Part shown: piece by piece, positions 1 to 6,144 of the stretch
How the letters are laid out: every line of letters begins with the position of its first letter
How positions within the stretch are numbered: the first letter of the stretch is position 1
Assembly (NCBI GenBank): GCA_030653335.1
Contig: JAURZP010000254.1
Location: forward strand, 1 to 8,979
Reading direction: 5' to 3'
DNA from: Methanoregula sp.
GTDB taxonomy: Archaea > Halobacteriota > Methanomicrobia > Methanomicrobiales > Methanospirillaceae
DNA: 8,979 bases
Notes under the pieces: generated by a model
What the model was told of the DNA's origin: nothing
Seen by the model: the letters and a program-made list of their open reading frames with translations, nothing else
The model's database searches: none
Made by a program: the position numbers and the translations under genes

Positions 1-252
1 TTTGTAATCCAGTCTTCAACCCCCACGCAAACCCCTTCAATTACAACAAGACAACCAACCCGTCTTACGACAGCGCCAACTCCATCACAGACAACAATAA
101 AAATTCCGAGCCCCACCCCAACCCCTGATAATAATGTAAATATCGCAGATCTCGAAAATCAACTTGGAGAACAAATCCAGAAAATAGACGTGCAGGGGAA
201 TATTTTGGATCAGATAACTACCTTTTTAAGAAATATTTTTGGTTGGAAATAA
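1..252 (+). CDS. C-terminal end of a Thr/Pro-rich surface-type protein (partial)
   Basis: The first 83 codons in frame 1 are open and end at TAA 250-252; the start lies outside the window. Residues 1-49 are a low-complexity stretch rich in Thr, Pro, Gln and Ser, of the kind that makes an extended linker near a cell surface. The last ~35 residues form an amphipathic helix with heptad-like spacing (ADLENQLGEQIQKIDVQGN) followed by a hydrophobic end, LDQITTFLRNIFGWK. I recall tails of this form at the C-terminus of many secreted or S-layer-like proteins of Methanomicrobiales, where they might serve as an anchoring or sorting tail; that role is inference. A T6 run (253-258) directly after the stop would serve as an archaeal terminator. 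The catalytic or adhesive part of the protein is not visible, so no function can be given. Confidence 0.7.
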   Translation, partial: FVIQSSTPTQTPSITTRQPTRLTTAPTPSQTTIKIPSPTPTPDNNVNIADLENQLGEQIQKIDVQGNILDQITTFLRNIFGWK

Positions 253-258
253 TTTTTT
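253..258 (+). terminator. Poly-T terminator after the surface-protein gene
   Basis: Six consecutive T immediately follow the TAA stop on the plus strand. Archaeal RNA polymerase terminates at short U-tracts without needing a hairpin, so this is a plausible end for the upstream transcript. Confidence 0.4.
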
Positions 259-265
259 AGGAAAG

Positions 266-348
266 TGCGAGGGGAGGGATTTGAACCCGCGAACCCCTTC
301 GCGAACGGATTTTGAGTCGATCACCGTTGATCACTTAATTATCCTCGC
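266..348 (-). tRNA. Degenerate tRNA-Leu (CAA), probable tRNA pseudogene
   Basis: On the minus strand an 83-base cloverleaf can be laid out: acceptor GCGAGGA / CCCTCGC with discriminator A, a long variable arm with hairpin GCGAA-GGGG-TTCGC, loop CTCAAAA (anticodon CAA, leucine) and T loop TTCAAAT. CCA is not encoded. Many pairs are damaged: acceptor 7-66 is A-C, the D stem ATT/GGT has two T-G wobbles, the D loop lacks the usual GG pair, the anticodon stem ATCGA/TCCGT has a C-C mismatch, and the T stem GCGGG/CCCTC has C-T. Compared with the archaeal Leu consensus I remember, most changes are C to T or G to A. No TATA box lies at the expected distance and no T-run follows. I read it as a decaying gene or an attachment-site relic; a still functional tRNA cannot be excluded. 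Confidence 0.6.
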
Positions 349-1002
349 TCGGAATATTTTAAGATAAGAAAAATCTTTGAGTTGGTGAAAACAGAAATTT
401 CTCGTCGGACCTCAACGTGAAATTGGGGATTTAGGGGGTAGTGAGATAACAAAGAGTGAGTGTAACTATCCCAAACCCACTTCTCCGTCGTAGACCCACT
501 ATCAGTGACGGGGACATAGGCTTCAATTCCGGCACAAATCCACCCAATTCCGGCACACACATTTTCAAAAACTTCAAGATGAGTCCCGTTCGGCTGGATT
601 CGGCTTAAATTGGGCTCTAAAAAGAACGCTAACAGACGCTTTATGATGGCAGATCGCTTGTCGGATGGGCTAAAGTAGGTAGAAAATGAAATGAAGGCCT
701 GTTTTGGAGGTAAAAACGAAGAATTCTCTTGTCTGACGTCGACGTAGTTTCAGAAGAGTGATAGGATGCCCGCTCCTGCGATTTGCTCATAAAAAATGAA
801 AGGGGGTCCGGTTGATCCGGAAAAACAATTTCAATCCCAATCCGGATCGTGATGGAGAAATTTCGGGCAGGACCTGTTTAAGATTTTCCGGTCAAAGAGT
901 CAGCCTGGAAATTTCCTGCAGCAAAAGTCCCCGCATCCCCCCGTGCAGCAAGGGGTTGTGGTGTTGCCCCGTATGGCTGGATTTAGTTGAGGGCTCGCCC
1001 TT
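349..1002. other. Gene-poor stretch, nothing firmly identified
   Basis: No reading frame here looks like a real protein: the open stretch on the minus strand at 339-560 overlaps the tRNA, and the frames at 812-1177 (plus) and 900-1139 (minus) overlap metG in other frames. Visible structure is limited to a 13-base direct repeat (CAATTCCGGCACA at 524-536 and 545-557, period 21) and a 5-bp hairpin TCCGG-TTGAT-CCGGA at 807-821. The stretch could be decayed DNA, consistent with the degenerate tRNA beside it. Confidence 0.45.
524..557. repeat. 13-base direct repeat, period 21
   Basis: CAATTCCGGCACA occurs at 524-536 and again at 545-557 with 8 different bases between. Two exact 13-mers so close together are unlikely by chance. 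The period of 21 is seven codons and would give CAGI-x-x-x repeats on the minus strand, but the surrounding frame is not convincing as a gene. Confidence 0.6.
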
Positions 1003-1011
1003 AAAAAAAAA
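1003..1011 (-). terminator. Poly-T terminator after metG
   Basis: Directly after the metG stop the minus strand reads nine T in a row, followed by the small inverted repeat AGGGC-GA-GCCCT. A U-tract of this length is a strong archaeal termination signal; the hairpin comes after it, so it is not a bacterial-type terminator for this strand. Confidence 0.6.
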
Positions 1012-3000
1012 TTACCGGATCTTACTCCCCGGCTCCACCGGCCGGAACGGCACCAGCAGCGATGCAGTATCCCCGGCAGCGAGCACCATCCCGTTGCTCT
1101 CCACGCCAAAGATCTTTGCCGGCGCAAGGTTGGTGACAACTACCACATCTTTTCCCACCAGTTCCTCGGGCTTGTAGAACTGCTGCATACCGGCAACGAT
1201 CTGCCGTGTCTCGCTCCCGATATCGACTTGCAATTTCAAGAGTTTGTTCGATTTCGGTACCGGCTCTGCGGACAGCACTTTACCGGTCCGGATGTCTAAT
1301 TTCTGGAATTCTTCGAATGTAACCATGGGAATCTTCTCTGTCTTCTTGTTCGCTTCTGCCACACGCTTCTGGAGCAGGGCATCGAGTTCTTTGACCTGTT
1401 CCTCTTCCATCTTTACAAAAAGAGGACTGGGGGCTTTGATAACCCCTTCCTGTACGGGTTGCATGGCATCGCTGATCGGGTGGCTTGCTACCTGATCGTT
1501 ATAGCCCAGCTGCTTCCAGCATTCCTGCGCAGTCGCTGGCATCACAGGTTCGAGGAGCAAGGCGAGGGCTTTTGTTATCTGGACGCAGTTTTTTATAACC
1601 TGTGCAGCAGCAGCGCGGTCGGTCTTGATCAGTTTCCACGGGGCGTTTGTCTGGATGTAGGTGTTGCCAAACGCCGCAAGCGCCATAATAGAATCTACAG
1701 CCCCCTTGAACTCGTACTCCTGCATGTACCCGTTCACGGTTGCAAGGCACTTTTCTATTTCTGCAGTAATAGCCGGGTCAACTGCTCCTCCGGGTATTCC
1801 TTCCCATTCCTTCTGGGCGAAGTAGAGCGTGCGGTACACAAAGTTGCCAAAGATATTGACAACTTCGTTGTTGATCCGTTCGGCAAAGACCTTCCAGGAA
1901 AAGTTCAGTTCTTTCGTGTGGCTCGTGTACGCGAGCAGGTAGTAGCGCAGGTAATCGGCAGGCAGCCCTTTGTCAAGATAATCGTCATTTGTCCAGACCA
2001 CGTAGCCCCGGGATTTAGAGAACTTGTGGTCATCTACCTTGACCATCCCGCTCGCCACAATTGCATGGGGAACCCCATACCCGGCGCCTTTTAACAGTGC
2101 CGGCCAGAAGATGCAGTGGTGGTAGATGATGTCTCCGCCAATGAAATGGGTGACCCGGTTCTCCCCGCACCAGAAGCGTTTCCAGTCGTTACCTGTTTTC
2201 TTTGCCCATTCTTCAGTAAATGCAATGTAACCGATCGGGGCATCGACCCAGACATAGACCACGAGGTCATCGCGGCCGGGGAACTTCACGCCCCATTCGA
2301 GTGTCCGGGTGATGCACCAGTCGTGCAGTTCGTCTTTTATCCAGCCAATCGCGTAGTTCTTCGCGTTGCTCGTGCCCCGCAGTGTATCGAGATAGGGAAG
2401 CAGGAACTCCTTGAACTCCGAGAGTTTGAAGAAGTAATGTTCCTGGTCGCGGAACTCGGCTTTTGTGCCGCAGACCTTGCAGAGCGGGTCTTTGATCTCG
2501 CCAGGCTCAAGGTGCTTGCCGCAACCCTGGTCGCACTCGTCGCCCCGGGCCGGTTTCCCGCAGTGGGGGCAGGTGCCTTCCACATACCGGTCCGGAAGGA
2601 AGCGTTTGCATTTCGTGCAGTAGGCCTGGTGCACGATCTGCTTGTAGATGTACCCGTTCTTTTCAAGTTCGGTAACGATTGCCTGTGTGCGGTGGTGATT
2701 TGCCGGATTATCGGTCATGCCGAAGTGATCGAACATGACGTTCATCCGCTTGAACGTCTCATCGAAGTGCGCGTGGTAGCGTTCGGACATCGCCCGGGGG
2801 GTGATGCCGGTCTCTTCTGCAGAAACTACAATCGGTGTCCCGTGGTTATCCGAACCGCATACGAATACAACTTCTTCTCCCATCCGCCGCATATAGCGGA
2901 CGTACGCATCGGCAGGAACGTACGTTCGCAGGTGTCCGAGATGGCAGGGACCGTTTGTGTACGGCAACCCGCACGTGACCAGCAGCGATGGCGGTGTCAT
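1012..3000 (-). CDS. metG: Methionyl-tRNA synthetase, archaeal type with C-terminal tRNA-binding domain
   Basis: This cytosolic class I synthetase joins methionine to tRNA-Met (initiator and elongator), using ATP. The 662-residue protein has the class I signatures: HLGH at residues 20-23 and KFSKS at 326-330. Between them is the zinc-knuckle insert typical of archaeal and type-1 MetRS, with CTKC (128-131), CPHC (144-147), a Cys pair at 156/160 and CKVC (174-177). Residues ~380-550 are the helical anticodon-binding domain, and ~560-662 is an EMAPII/Trbp111-like OB-fold tRNA-binding domain (KLDIRTGKVL, NLAPAKIFG, GMVLAA). In some archaea that last domain is a separate gene; here it is fused. 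The frame is open 53 codons further upstream, but the family N-terminus fits the ATG at 3000 (MTPPSLLVTCGLPYTNG), and a TATA-like box sits 28 bases before it. No damage is seen. Confidence 0.97.
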   Translation of the reverse strand: MTPPSLLVTCGLPYTNGPCHLGHLRTYVPADAYVRYMRRMGEEVVFVCGSDNHGTPIVVSAEETGITPRAMSERYHAHFDETFKRMNVMFDHFGMTDNPANHHRTQAIVTELEKNGYIYKQIVHQAYCTKCKRFLPDRYVEGTCPHCGKPARGDECDQGCGKHLEPGEIKDPLCKVCGTKAEFRDQEHYFFKLSEFKEFLLPYLDTLRGTSNAKNYAIGWIKDELHDWCITRTLEWGVKFPGRDDLVVYVWVDAPIGYIAFTEEWAKKTGNDWKRFWCGENRVTHFIGGDIIYHHCIFWPALLKGAGYGVPHAIVASGMVKVDDHKFSKSRGYVVWTNDDYLDKGLPADYLRYYLLAYTSHTKELNFSWKVFAERINNEVVNIFGNFVYRTLYFAQKEWEGIPGGAVDPAITAEIEKCLATVNGYMQEYEFKGAVDSIMALAAFGNTYIQTNAPWKLIKTDRAAAAQVIKNCVQITKALALLLEPVMPATAQECWKQLGYNDQVASHPISDAMQPVQEGVIKAPSPLFVKMEEEQVKELDALLQKRVAEANKKTEKIPMVTFEEFQKLDIRTGKVLSAEPVPKSNKLLKLQVDIGSETRQIVAGMQQFYKPEELVGKDVVVVTNLAPAKIFGVESNGMVLAAGDTASLLVPFRPVEPGSKIR

Positions 3001-3024
3001 GACTACATTTTTTGATTTTGAACC

Positions 3025-3032
3025 GTAATAAG
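3025..3032 (-). promoter_or_regulatory. Candidate TATA box of metG
   Basis: CTTATTAC on the minus strand is centred about 28 bases before the metG ATG at 3000. That spacing places the transcription start at or next to the A of ATG, i.e. a leaderless mRNA, which fits the lack of a Shine-Dalgarno sequence. The box lies just before the divergent gene's ATG at 3035, so the two promoters are nested. Confidence 0.4.
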
Positions 3033-3034
3033 AT

Positions 3035-3832
3035 ATGACCATGGCCAAGCTGCACAAACTCACCACCCGGGCGTTCGGGGCCGAACCCGGAATACCGGAT
3101 GTTGCCCAACTCACGGAATGGATCGCGGAGCACCGCGGCACAATGGCCGACCTCACCACGTACCAGCTGTACCAGTCGCTGGCCCCGCAACTGGCTTTTG
3201 GGATCGGCCACCCCTGCGCTGGAGGAAAATTCTATGCTGACCGGATTTGTGCATCTCTTCTGGGAGTAGTTAAAAGGTGTGCAACCGATGAGATCGCTGT
3301 AAATACTGACGCGCTTATTGAAGATGCGGCAGGTATCGTTGTGCAGAAGCGCAACAGCTGGTGTGCGCTTCCTGCGCCCCATGTGCTCGGGCTCATCGAT
3401 GGCTACTATCATGATGACGAGGAGTGGAGCGATGCTGTCACCGAAGCATACGGCTCACTGATGAGAGCAATGCGGGATATTGGTATCGCAGGGCATGTGC
3501 TGATCTGTGAAAAGGCTGAGGAGATGGAGATCACCGCACTTGCATGGCAGAAAGTTTTTTTCTTCCAGCCGGATGCGGATCGAAAAAGTCTGGAGTGCTT
3601 AATGGAGCACCAGCGTCAGATCGCGGTGCGCCCGAAGCAGCTGGAAACGGTTTTCGCACTCACCGATGAGTACGATCTGCGGAAGATCTTTATTGTGGAT
3701 GCAGATGCAGCCGCGATCACGCTCGCTCTTTCACATCTTGATCCGGATCAGGTGAGTGTCGGGGGGTACTGCATGGATGACAGCGGGGAATACTGGAAGA
3801 CCCTCGTTGATGCCGCCGTATATACCCGCTGA
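3035..3832 (+). CDS. Conserved-looking protein of unknown function, 265 residues
   Basis: I do not recognise this protein. It is a soluble, mixed alpha/beta protein with no signal peptide and no membrane segment. Landmarks are LAFGIGHPCAGGKFYADRI (~residues 53-71), a segment LPAPHVLGLIDGYYHDDEEW (~115-134), VLICEKAEEMEITALAWQKV (~155-174) and a C-terminal strand-like RKIFIVDADAAAITLALSHL. The His-Pro-Cys and the acidic DDEEW stretch might bind a metal or substrate, but no known motif is complete. GC content and codon use match metG and the phosphoesterase, so it is a native gene and not an island passenger. It is divergent from metG (34 bases between start codons) and ends 2 bases from the convergent phosphoesterase stop. 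The start could be ATG 3035 or ATG 3041 (MAKLHKL); neither has a Shine-Dalgarno site. Confidence 0.8.
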   Translation: MTMAKLHKLTTRAFGAEPGIPDVAQLTEWIAEHRGTMADLTTYQLYQSLAPQLAFGIGHPCAGGKFYADRICASLLGVVKRCATDEIAVNTDALIEDAAGIVVQKRNSWCALPAPHVLGLIDGYYHDDEEWSDAVTEAYGSLMRAMRDIGIAGHVLICEKAEEMEITALAWQKVFFFQPDADRKSLECLMEHQRQIAVRPKQLETVFALTDEYDLRKIFIVDADAAAITLALSHLDPDQVSVGGYCMDDSGEYWKTLVDAAVYTR

Positions 3833-3834
3833 GA

Positions 3835-4806
3835 TCAGTTCGCTTCTGCTGCTTTCACAAACTCGTCAAAGTGCCGGCTCTTCTTAAAAAGCCACCACGT
3901 GAACCGCTCGATCACTGAAAAATTGAATGAACCCCCGGCTGCGTTGGGGTGCCCGCCTCCGCCAAATTCGCGGGCGATGATGTGGCTGATAGGGGGAACC
4001 GAGCGTACCGAGAATTTGCCGTCTTTACCGATGATCACTTCGATATCGGTCTTCTTCTCATTCCTGATGAAATGTGCAGTCTCACTCGGGTAGCCGTAGA
4101 GCGGCGCAAATGCAATCCGGTATTTTTTCCCACGGAACGTTGCCTGTTTCAGGCTGCGCTGCATATTTTCATCCATCTCTGATTTGATCTCTGCGTACTC
4201 CTGCTCGATCAAGGTGTCAGAGAAGATCCCGGCAACAAGGCAGTCGCGGACGTGATCGCGGTTCTTCTTTCGCTGGAGCACCTGCCCGAGCACCGCCGAG
4301 CGGGGATCTGCATGCTTCCAGAGATCGTAATCGCAGACCATACGGGCAACTTCAATAGCGATTTTATTATCCGGTGCAAGATCACGGGCAACGATTCCGG
4401 TGCCGCATACCGATGTGTCGATATGGAGCAGTGCAACGATCCGCTCAATCTTTTTGATCTCTTCCTCCCGCCAGCGGTGATGATCGCGCCACTCAACAAT
4501 CCAGCCATTGGCCTTTGCCTTGTTTGCAATCGATTCAGTATCGCGGTGATAGCCGAGGTCAGAGATGGAGAGGAGGTCTCCTTTCCCCTCACACGAAGCA
4601 ACAAGCGAGAAGAGTTGAGAAAATTTACCTACCGAGCTCCAGATCGTAAATACGCCTTCGTTGCCGTATTTCATCCGGTGAATGGCATCAGCTCCTACGG
4701 CATCAAGATCATTATGAGTCAGGTGGATGACATGTGCGGTGCGGCTTTTTATTGCATTTAACAGACCGCTGTTTTCACCACCAGCACCTGCATTCGGGAG
4801 TGACAT
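3835..4806 (-). CDS. DHH-family phosphoesterase with DHHA1 domain
   Basis: The 323-residue protein belongs to the DHH superfamily of Mn-dependent phosphoesterases (RecJ / NrnA / GdpP relatives), which cleave phosphodiester or phosphomonoester bonds in nucleotides, short oligonucleotides or single-stranded DNA. Motifs in order are THNDLDAVGAD (30-40), SDLG (82-85), the signature DHHRW (108-112), CDYDLW (158-163) and, in the DHHA1 substrate-binding domain, the glycine loop GGGGHPNAAGG (282-292). All metal-ligand motifs are present, so it should be active. There are no extra DNA-binding or membrane domains, which favours an NrnA-like role on small nucleotides or oligonucleotides over RecJ-type processing; the exact substrate cannot be read from the sequence. 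ATG 4806 is preceded by a TATA box at the spacing for a leaderless transcript. It is the last native protein gene before tRNA-Phe. Confidence 0.92.
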   Translation of the reverse strand: MSLPNAGAGGENSGLLNAIKSRTAHVIHLTHNDLDAVGADAIHRMKYGNEGVFTIWSSVGKFSQLFSLVASCEGKGDLLSISDLGYHRDTESIANKAKANGWIVEWRDHHRWREEEIKKIERIVALLHIDTSVCGTGIVARDLAPDNKIAIEVARMVCDYDLWKHADPRSAVLGQVLQRKKNRDHVRDCLVAGIFSDTLIEQEYAEIKSEMDENMQRSLKQATFRGKKYRIAFAPLYGYPSETAHFIRNEKKTDIEVIIGKDGKFSVRSVPPISHIIAREFGGGGHPNAAGGSFNFSVIERFTWWLFKKSRHFDEFVKAAEAN

Positions 4807-4829
4807 TGGTTAATACTGTCATTGCAGCG

Positions 4830-4838
4830 TATAAAAAT
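4830..4838 (-). promoter_or_regulatory. TATA box of the phosphoesterase gene
   Basis: ATTTTTATA on the minus strand lies about 24-32 bases before the ATG at 4806. The spacing predicts transcription starting at the start codon (leaderless), agreeing with the absence of a Shine-Dalgarno sequence. Confidence 0.6.
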
Positions 4839-4877
4839 GAGCGGTCATACCCACAAAATGGGAAAATGAACGGATCA

Positions 4878-4885
4878 TTTATTAG
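4878..4885 (+). promoter_or_regulatory. TATA box of tRNA-Phe
   Basis: TTTATTAG is centred about 31 bases before the first base of the mature tRNA. That would start transcription a few bases upstream, leaving a short leader for RNase P to remove. Confidence 0.55.
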
Positions 4886-4911
4886 TCACAAGTGACAACA
4901 TTTGTACTCCT

Positions 4912-4985
4912 GCCCTAGTAGCTCAGCTTGGGAGAGCGCTAGACTGAAGATCTAGTTGTCGCCTGTTCAAATCAGGCCTGGGGCA
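4912..4985 (+). tRNA. tRNA-Phe (GAA)
   Basis: A 74-base cloverleaf with all stems intact: acceptor GCCCTAG/CTGGGGC (one G-T pair), D stem GCTC/GAGC, anticodon stem CTAGA/TCTAG with loop CTGAAGA (anticodon GAA, phenylalanine), T stem GCCTG/CAGGC with loop TTCAAAT, and discriminator A. CCA is not encoded and no intron is present. The base composition drops just after the 3' end and the following genes are accessory, so this tRNA probably served as the integration site of a mobile element. Confidence 0.97.
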
Positions 4986-5273
4986 CTCTTTCTTTGTTTT
5001 TACCATTGAATGGGTTGTATTTTCAATTTCTGTTAGTTTAAACTCATTATTTCTTATTTTAGATATGTCAGATTCGACCTTTTTCAAATTAAACGGTTTA
5101 AACTCATTAGATTCAACTGAAACAAAGAATCCTCCCTCGACTTTGTAGATGGTAACAGGTTTTCCAATCAATGCGTGACGAGTATTCCACGCGAATCTGA
5201 TGTAAGGTGCAGTGAAACCTTTCTTTGGATTGAGTTTTTTAAAGGTTGTTGAAAAGGGTGAAATTTCACCCAT
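4923..5273 (-). CDS. Small basic protein of unknown function; stop lies inside tRNA-Phe
   Basis: The frame gives 116 residues. The first ~95 look like a genuine small basic protein: a Lys/Phe-rich start (TTFKKLNPKKGF), then RHALIGKPVTIYKVEGGFFVSVE, which is reminiscent of an AbrB-like beta hairpin, though I cannot confirm the family. The last ~20 residues (CPRPDLNRRQLDLQSSALPS) are read from the antisense strand of tRNA-Phe, a tail known from spurious or run-on reading frames over tRNAs. The start at ATG 5273 is supported by a TATA box 27 bases upstream, implying a leaderless mRNA. A perfect 16-bp palindrome covers codons 1-6, suggesting an operator at the transcription start. Composition is AT-rich like the island and unlike the phosphoesterase. 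It may be an island gene whose original end was replaced on integration. Confidence 0.5.
   Translation of the reverse strand: MGEISPFSTTFKKLNPKKGFTAPYIRFAWNTRHALIGKPVTIYKVEGGFFVSVESNEFKPFNLKKVESDISKIRNNEFKLTEIENTTHSMVKTKKECPRPDLNRRQLDLQSSALPS
4997..5001 (+). terminator. T-rich terminator after tRNA-Phe
   Basis: The tRNA 3' end is followed by CTCTTTCTTTG and then five T. This pyrimidine-rich stretch ending in a T5 run is a normal archaeal stop signal for a tRNA transcript. Confidence 0.5.
5256..5271. promoter_or_regulatory. Perfect 16-bp palindrome at the start codon (candidate operator)
   Basis: GGGTGAAATTTCACCC is a perfect palindrome with no spacer. It begins at the G of the ATG (5273-5271) of the small basic protein. 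With the TATA box at 5296-5303, transcription should start at about 5273, so a dimeric protein bound here would block the polymerase. The bound protein is unknown; autoregulation is one possibility. Confidence 0.6.
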
Positions 5274-5295
5274 TTTTTTAAATCTTATTTATGAA

Positions 5296-5303
5296 GATAT
5301 ACA
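5296..5303 (-). promoter_or_regulatory. TATA box of the small basic protein gene
   Basis: TGTATATC on the minus strand is centred 27 bases before the ATG at 5273, the classical position for a leaderless archaeal gene. Confidence 0.5.
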
Positions 5304-5339
5304 TTTTTTGAGGTGTTTCCCTTTGGTTGATATAACTTT

Positions 5340-6098
5340 TTAAGCAGAGTGGATGATGCGTTCAATTGTTTGTCGAATATCTTCTTCGAGTGAATTCATT
5401 ATCTCTACATCATCGATTAGTAATCGAATCTCTTCATTTCGAAGAAAGAATCTGTATTCTCTATTAATCACTTCGTTATGAAAATTGGCAATCCTCTGTA
5501 GATCATTACACAGACTCGATATTTGTTCATTCGATAAATTATGACGATTTGGATTTACGTGGTTTTCAATAAGTTGTGTTTGATGACTAAACGTGATACA
5601 CGATGCATAAAATCTCGCAAGAGCTGCCAAGATACCCCTAGATAACCTTTGTTCTATGATGAAATCTTGTTTAGTAAAATAGTAGTATGCATTTGCGGGA
5701 TAATATTGATAAATAAAACCACTCCACGGAGTGAACGATGGTGCTTTTTCTGGAATCCAATATATTCTCCCGTTTTCCCACTCGTGTTGTGCTTCTGAAA
5801 TGTAATTATGATTCCTGAAATTATTCTGCATTTGAAAATTATAAGTCATTTCTGATAACAACTTTACAATGGTTTTTTTGAATACCAAATCGGATTCTTT
5901 CTTAACAAGATATTTGAATAAAAGAAGAGTAGCGACAATACCTGTTGTAATTCCAATAATCAATTGATCTCCGATACTCAAGATATTCTCAAATTTTAAC
6001 TGATTAAGAAATTCGATTTGATAAATCCAAAGTCCAAGGATGATAATCACTGATTGAAAAATGAAATACAAAACTAGGGCAGGAATTAATAATTTTTC
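5340..6098 (-). pseudogene. Two-helix membrane protein, 3' part of a gene split by IS66
   Basis: This is the larger part of a gene whose first eight codons now lie beyond the IS66 element (7775-7798, next to the target duplication). I do not recognise the family. The intact protein would be 260 residues. A first membrane helix spans ~11-34 (LLIPALVLYFIFQSVIIILG) and a second ~55-75 (LIIGITTGIVATLLLFKYLV). A soluble, largely helical domain of ~180 residues follows, rich in aromatic residues around 115-150 (IYWIPEKAPSFTPWSGF) and ending in an acidic helix. Today the longest frame from a standard alternative codon is TTG 6071, giving 243 residues that lack part of helix 1. A CTG at 6110, inside the IS end and 3 bases after AGGAGG, would give NSYEKLLIPAL and a whole first helix. 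The adjacent divergent TIR-like gene suggests a possible partnership, but that is inference. Confidence 0.75.
6091..6098. repeat. Target-site duplication of IS66, left copy
   Basis: AATTTTTC directly outside the left end of the element is identical to 7767-7774 outside the right end. Eight bases is the duplication length known for the IS66 family, and an exact match indicates a fairly recent, unrearranged insertion. Confidence 0.9.
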
Positions 6099-6113
6099 GT
6101 AACTGTTCAGATA

Positions 6114-6119
6114 CCTCCT
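6114..6119 (-). promoter_or_regulatory. Shine-Dalgarno sequence inside the left IS end
   Basis: AGGAGG on the minus strand lies 25 bases after the transposase stop and points into the truncated membrane protein gene. The first in-frame candidate is CTG at 6108-6110, only 3 bases downstream; no ATG, GTG or TTG is well spaced. It may let a transcript reading out of the element translate the downstream fragment. Confidence 0.35.
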
Positions 6120-6144
6120 GAAAATTTACAAAAAATGTAACGAT

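Noticed and set aside
339..560. 73-residue frame on the minus strand overlapping the tRNA-Leu.
   Set aside because: The end is read through the tRNA 5' region and no family is recognised. It may be a decayed fragment but cannot be supported as a gene.
807..821. TCCGGTTGATCCGGA resembles the start of archaeal 16S rRNA (TCCGGTTGATCC).
   Set aside because: The match is only about 12 bases and the following sequence is not 16S. The symmetric hairpin explains it as well as chance does.
812..1177. 121-residue open frame on the plus strand.
   Set aside because: It begins with a non-ATG codon, its second half is antisense to the metG OB-fold domain, and its composition does not look like a protein.
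2116..3015. 299-residue frame opposite metG.
   Set aside because: It lies wholly antisense to well-conserved synthetase coding sequence; in GC-rich genes such long shadow frames are expected.
3000..3159. 53-codon upstream extension of metG.
   Set aside because: The extension is antisense to the divergent gene and does not resemble the family; the conserved N-terminus fits ATG 3000.
2846..3412. 188-residue minus-strand frame spanning the metG start and the divergent gene.
   Set aside because: It overlaps two better-supported genes in other frames and has no recognisable domain.
4252..4761. 169-residue plus-strand frame opposite the phosphoesterase.
   Set aside because: It is a shadow of the DHH gene, whose motifs are complete on the other strand.
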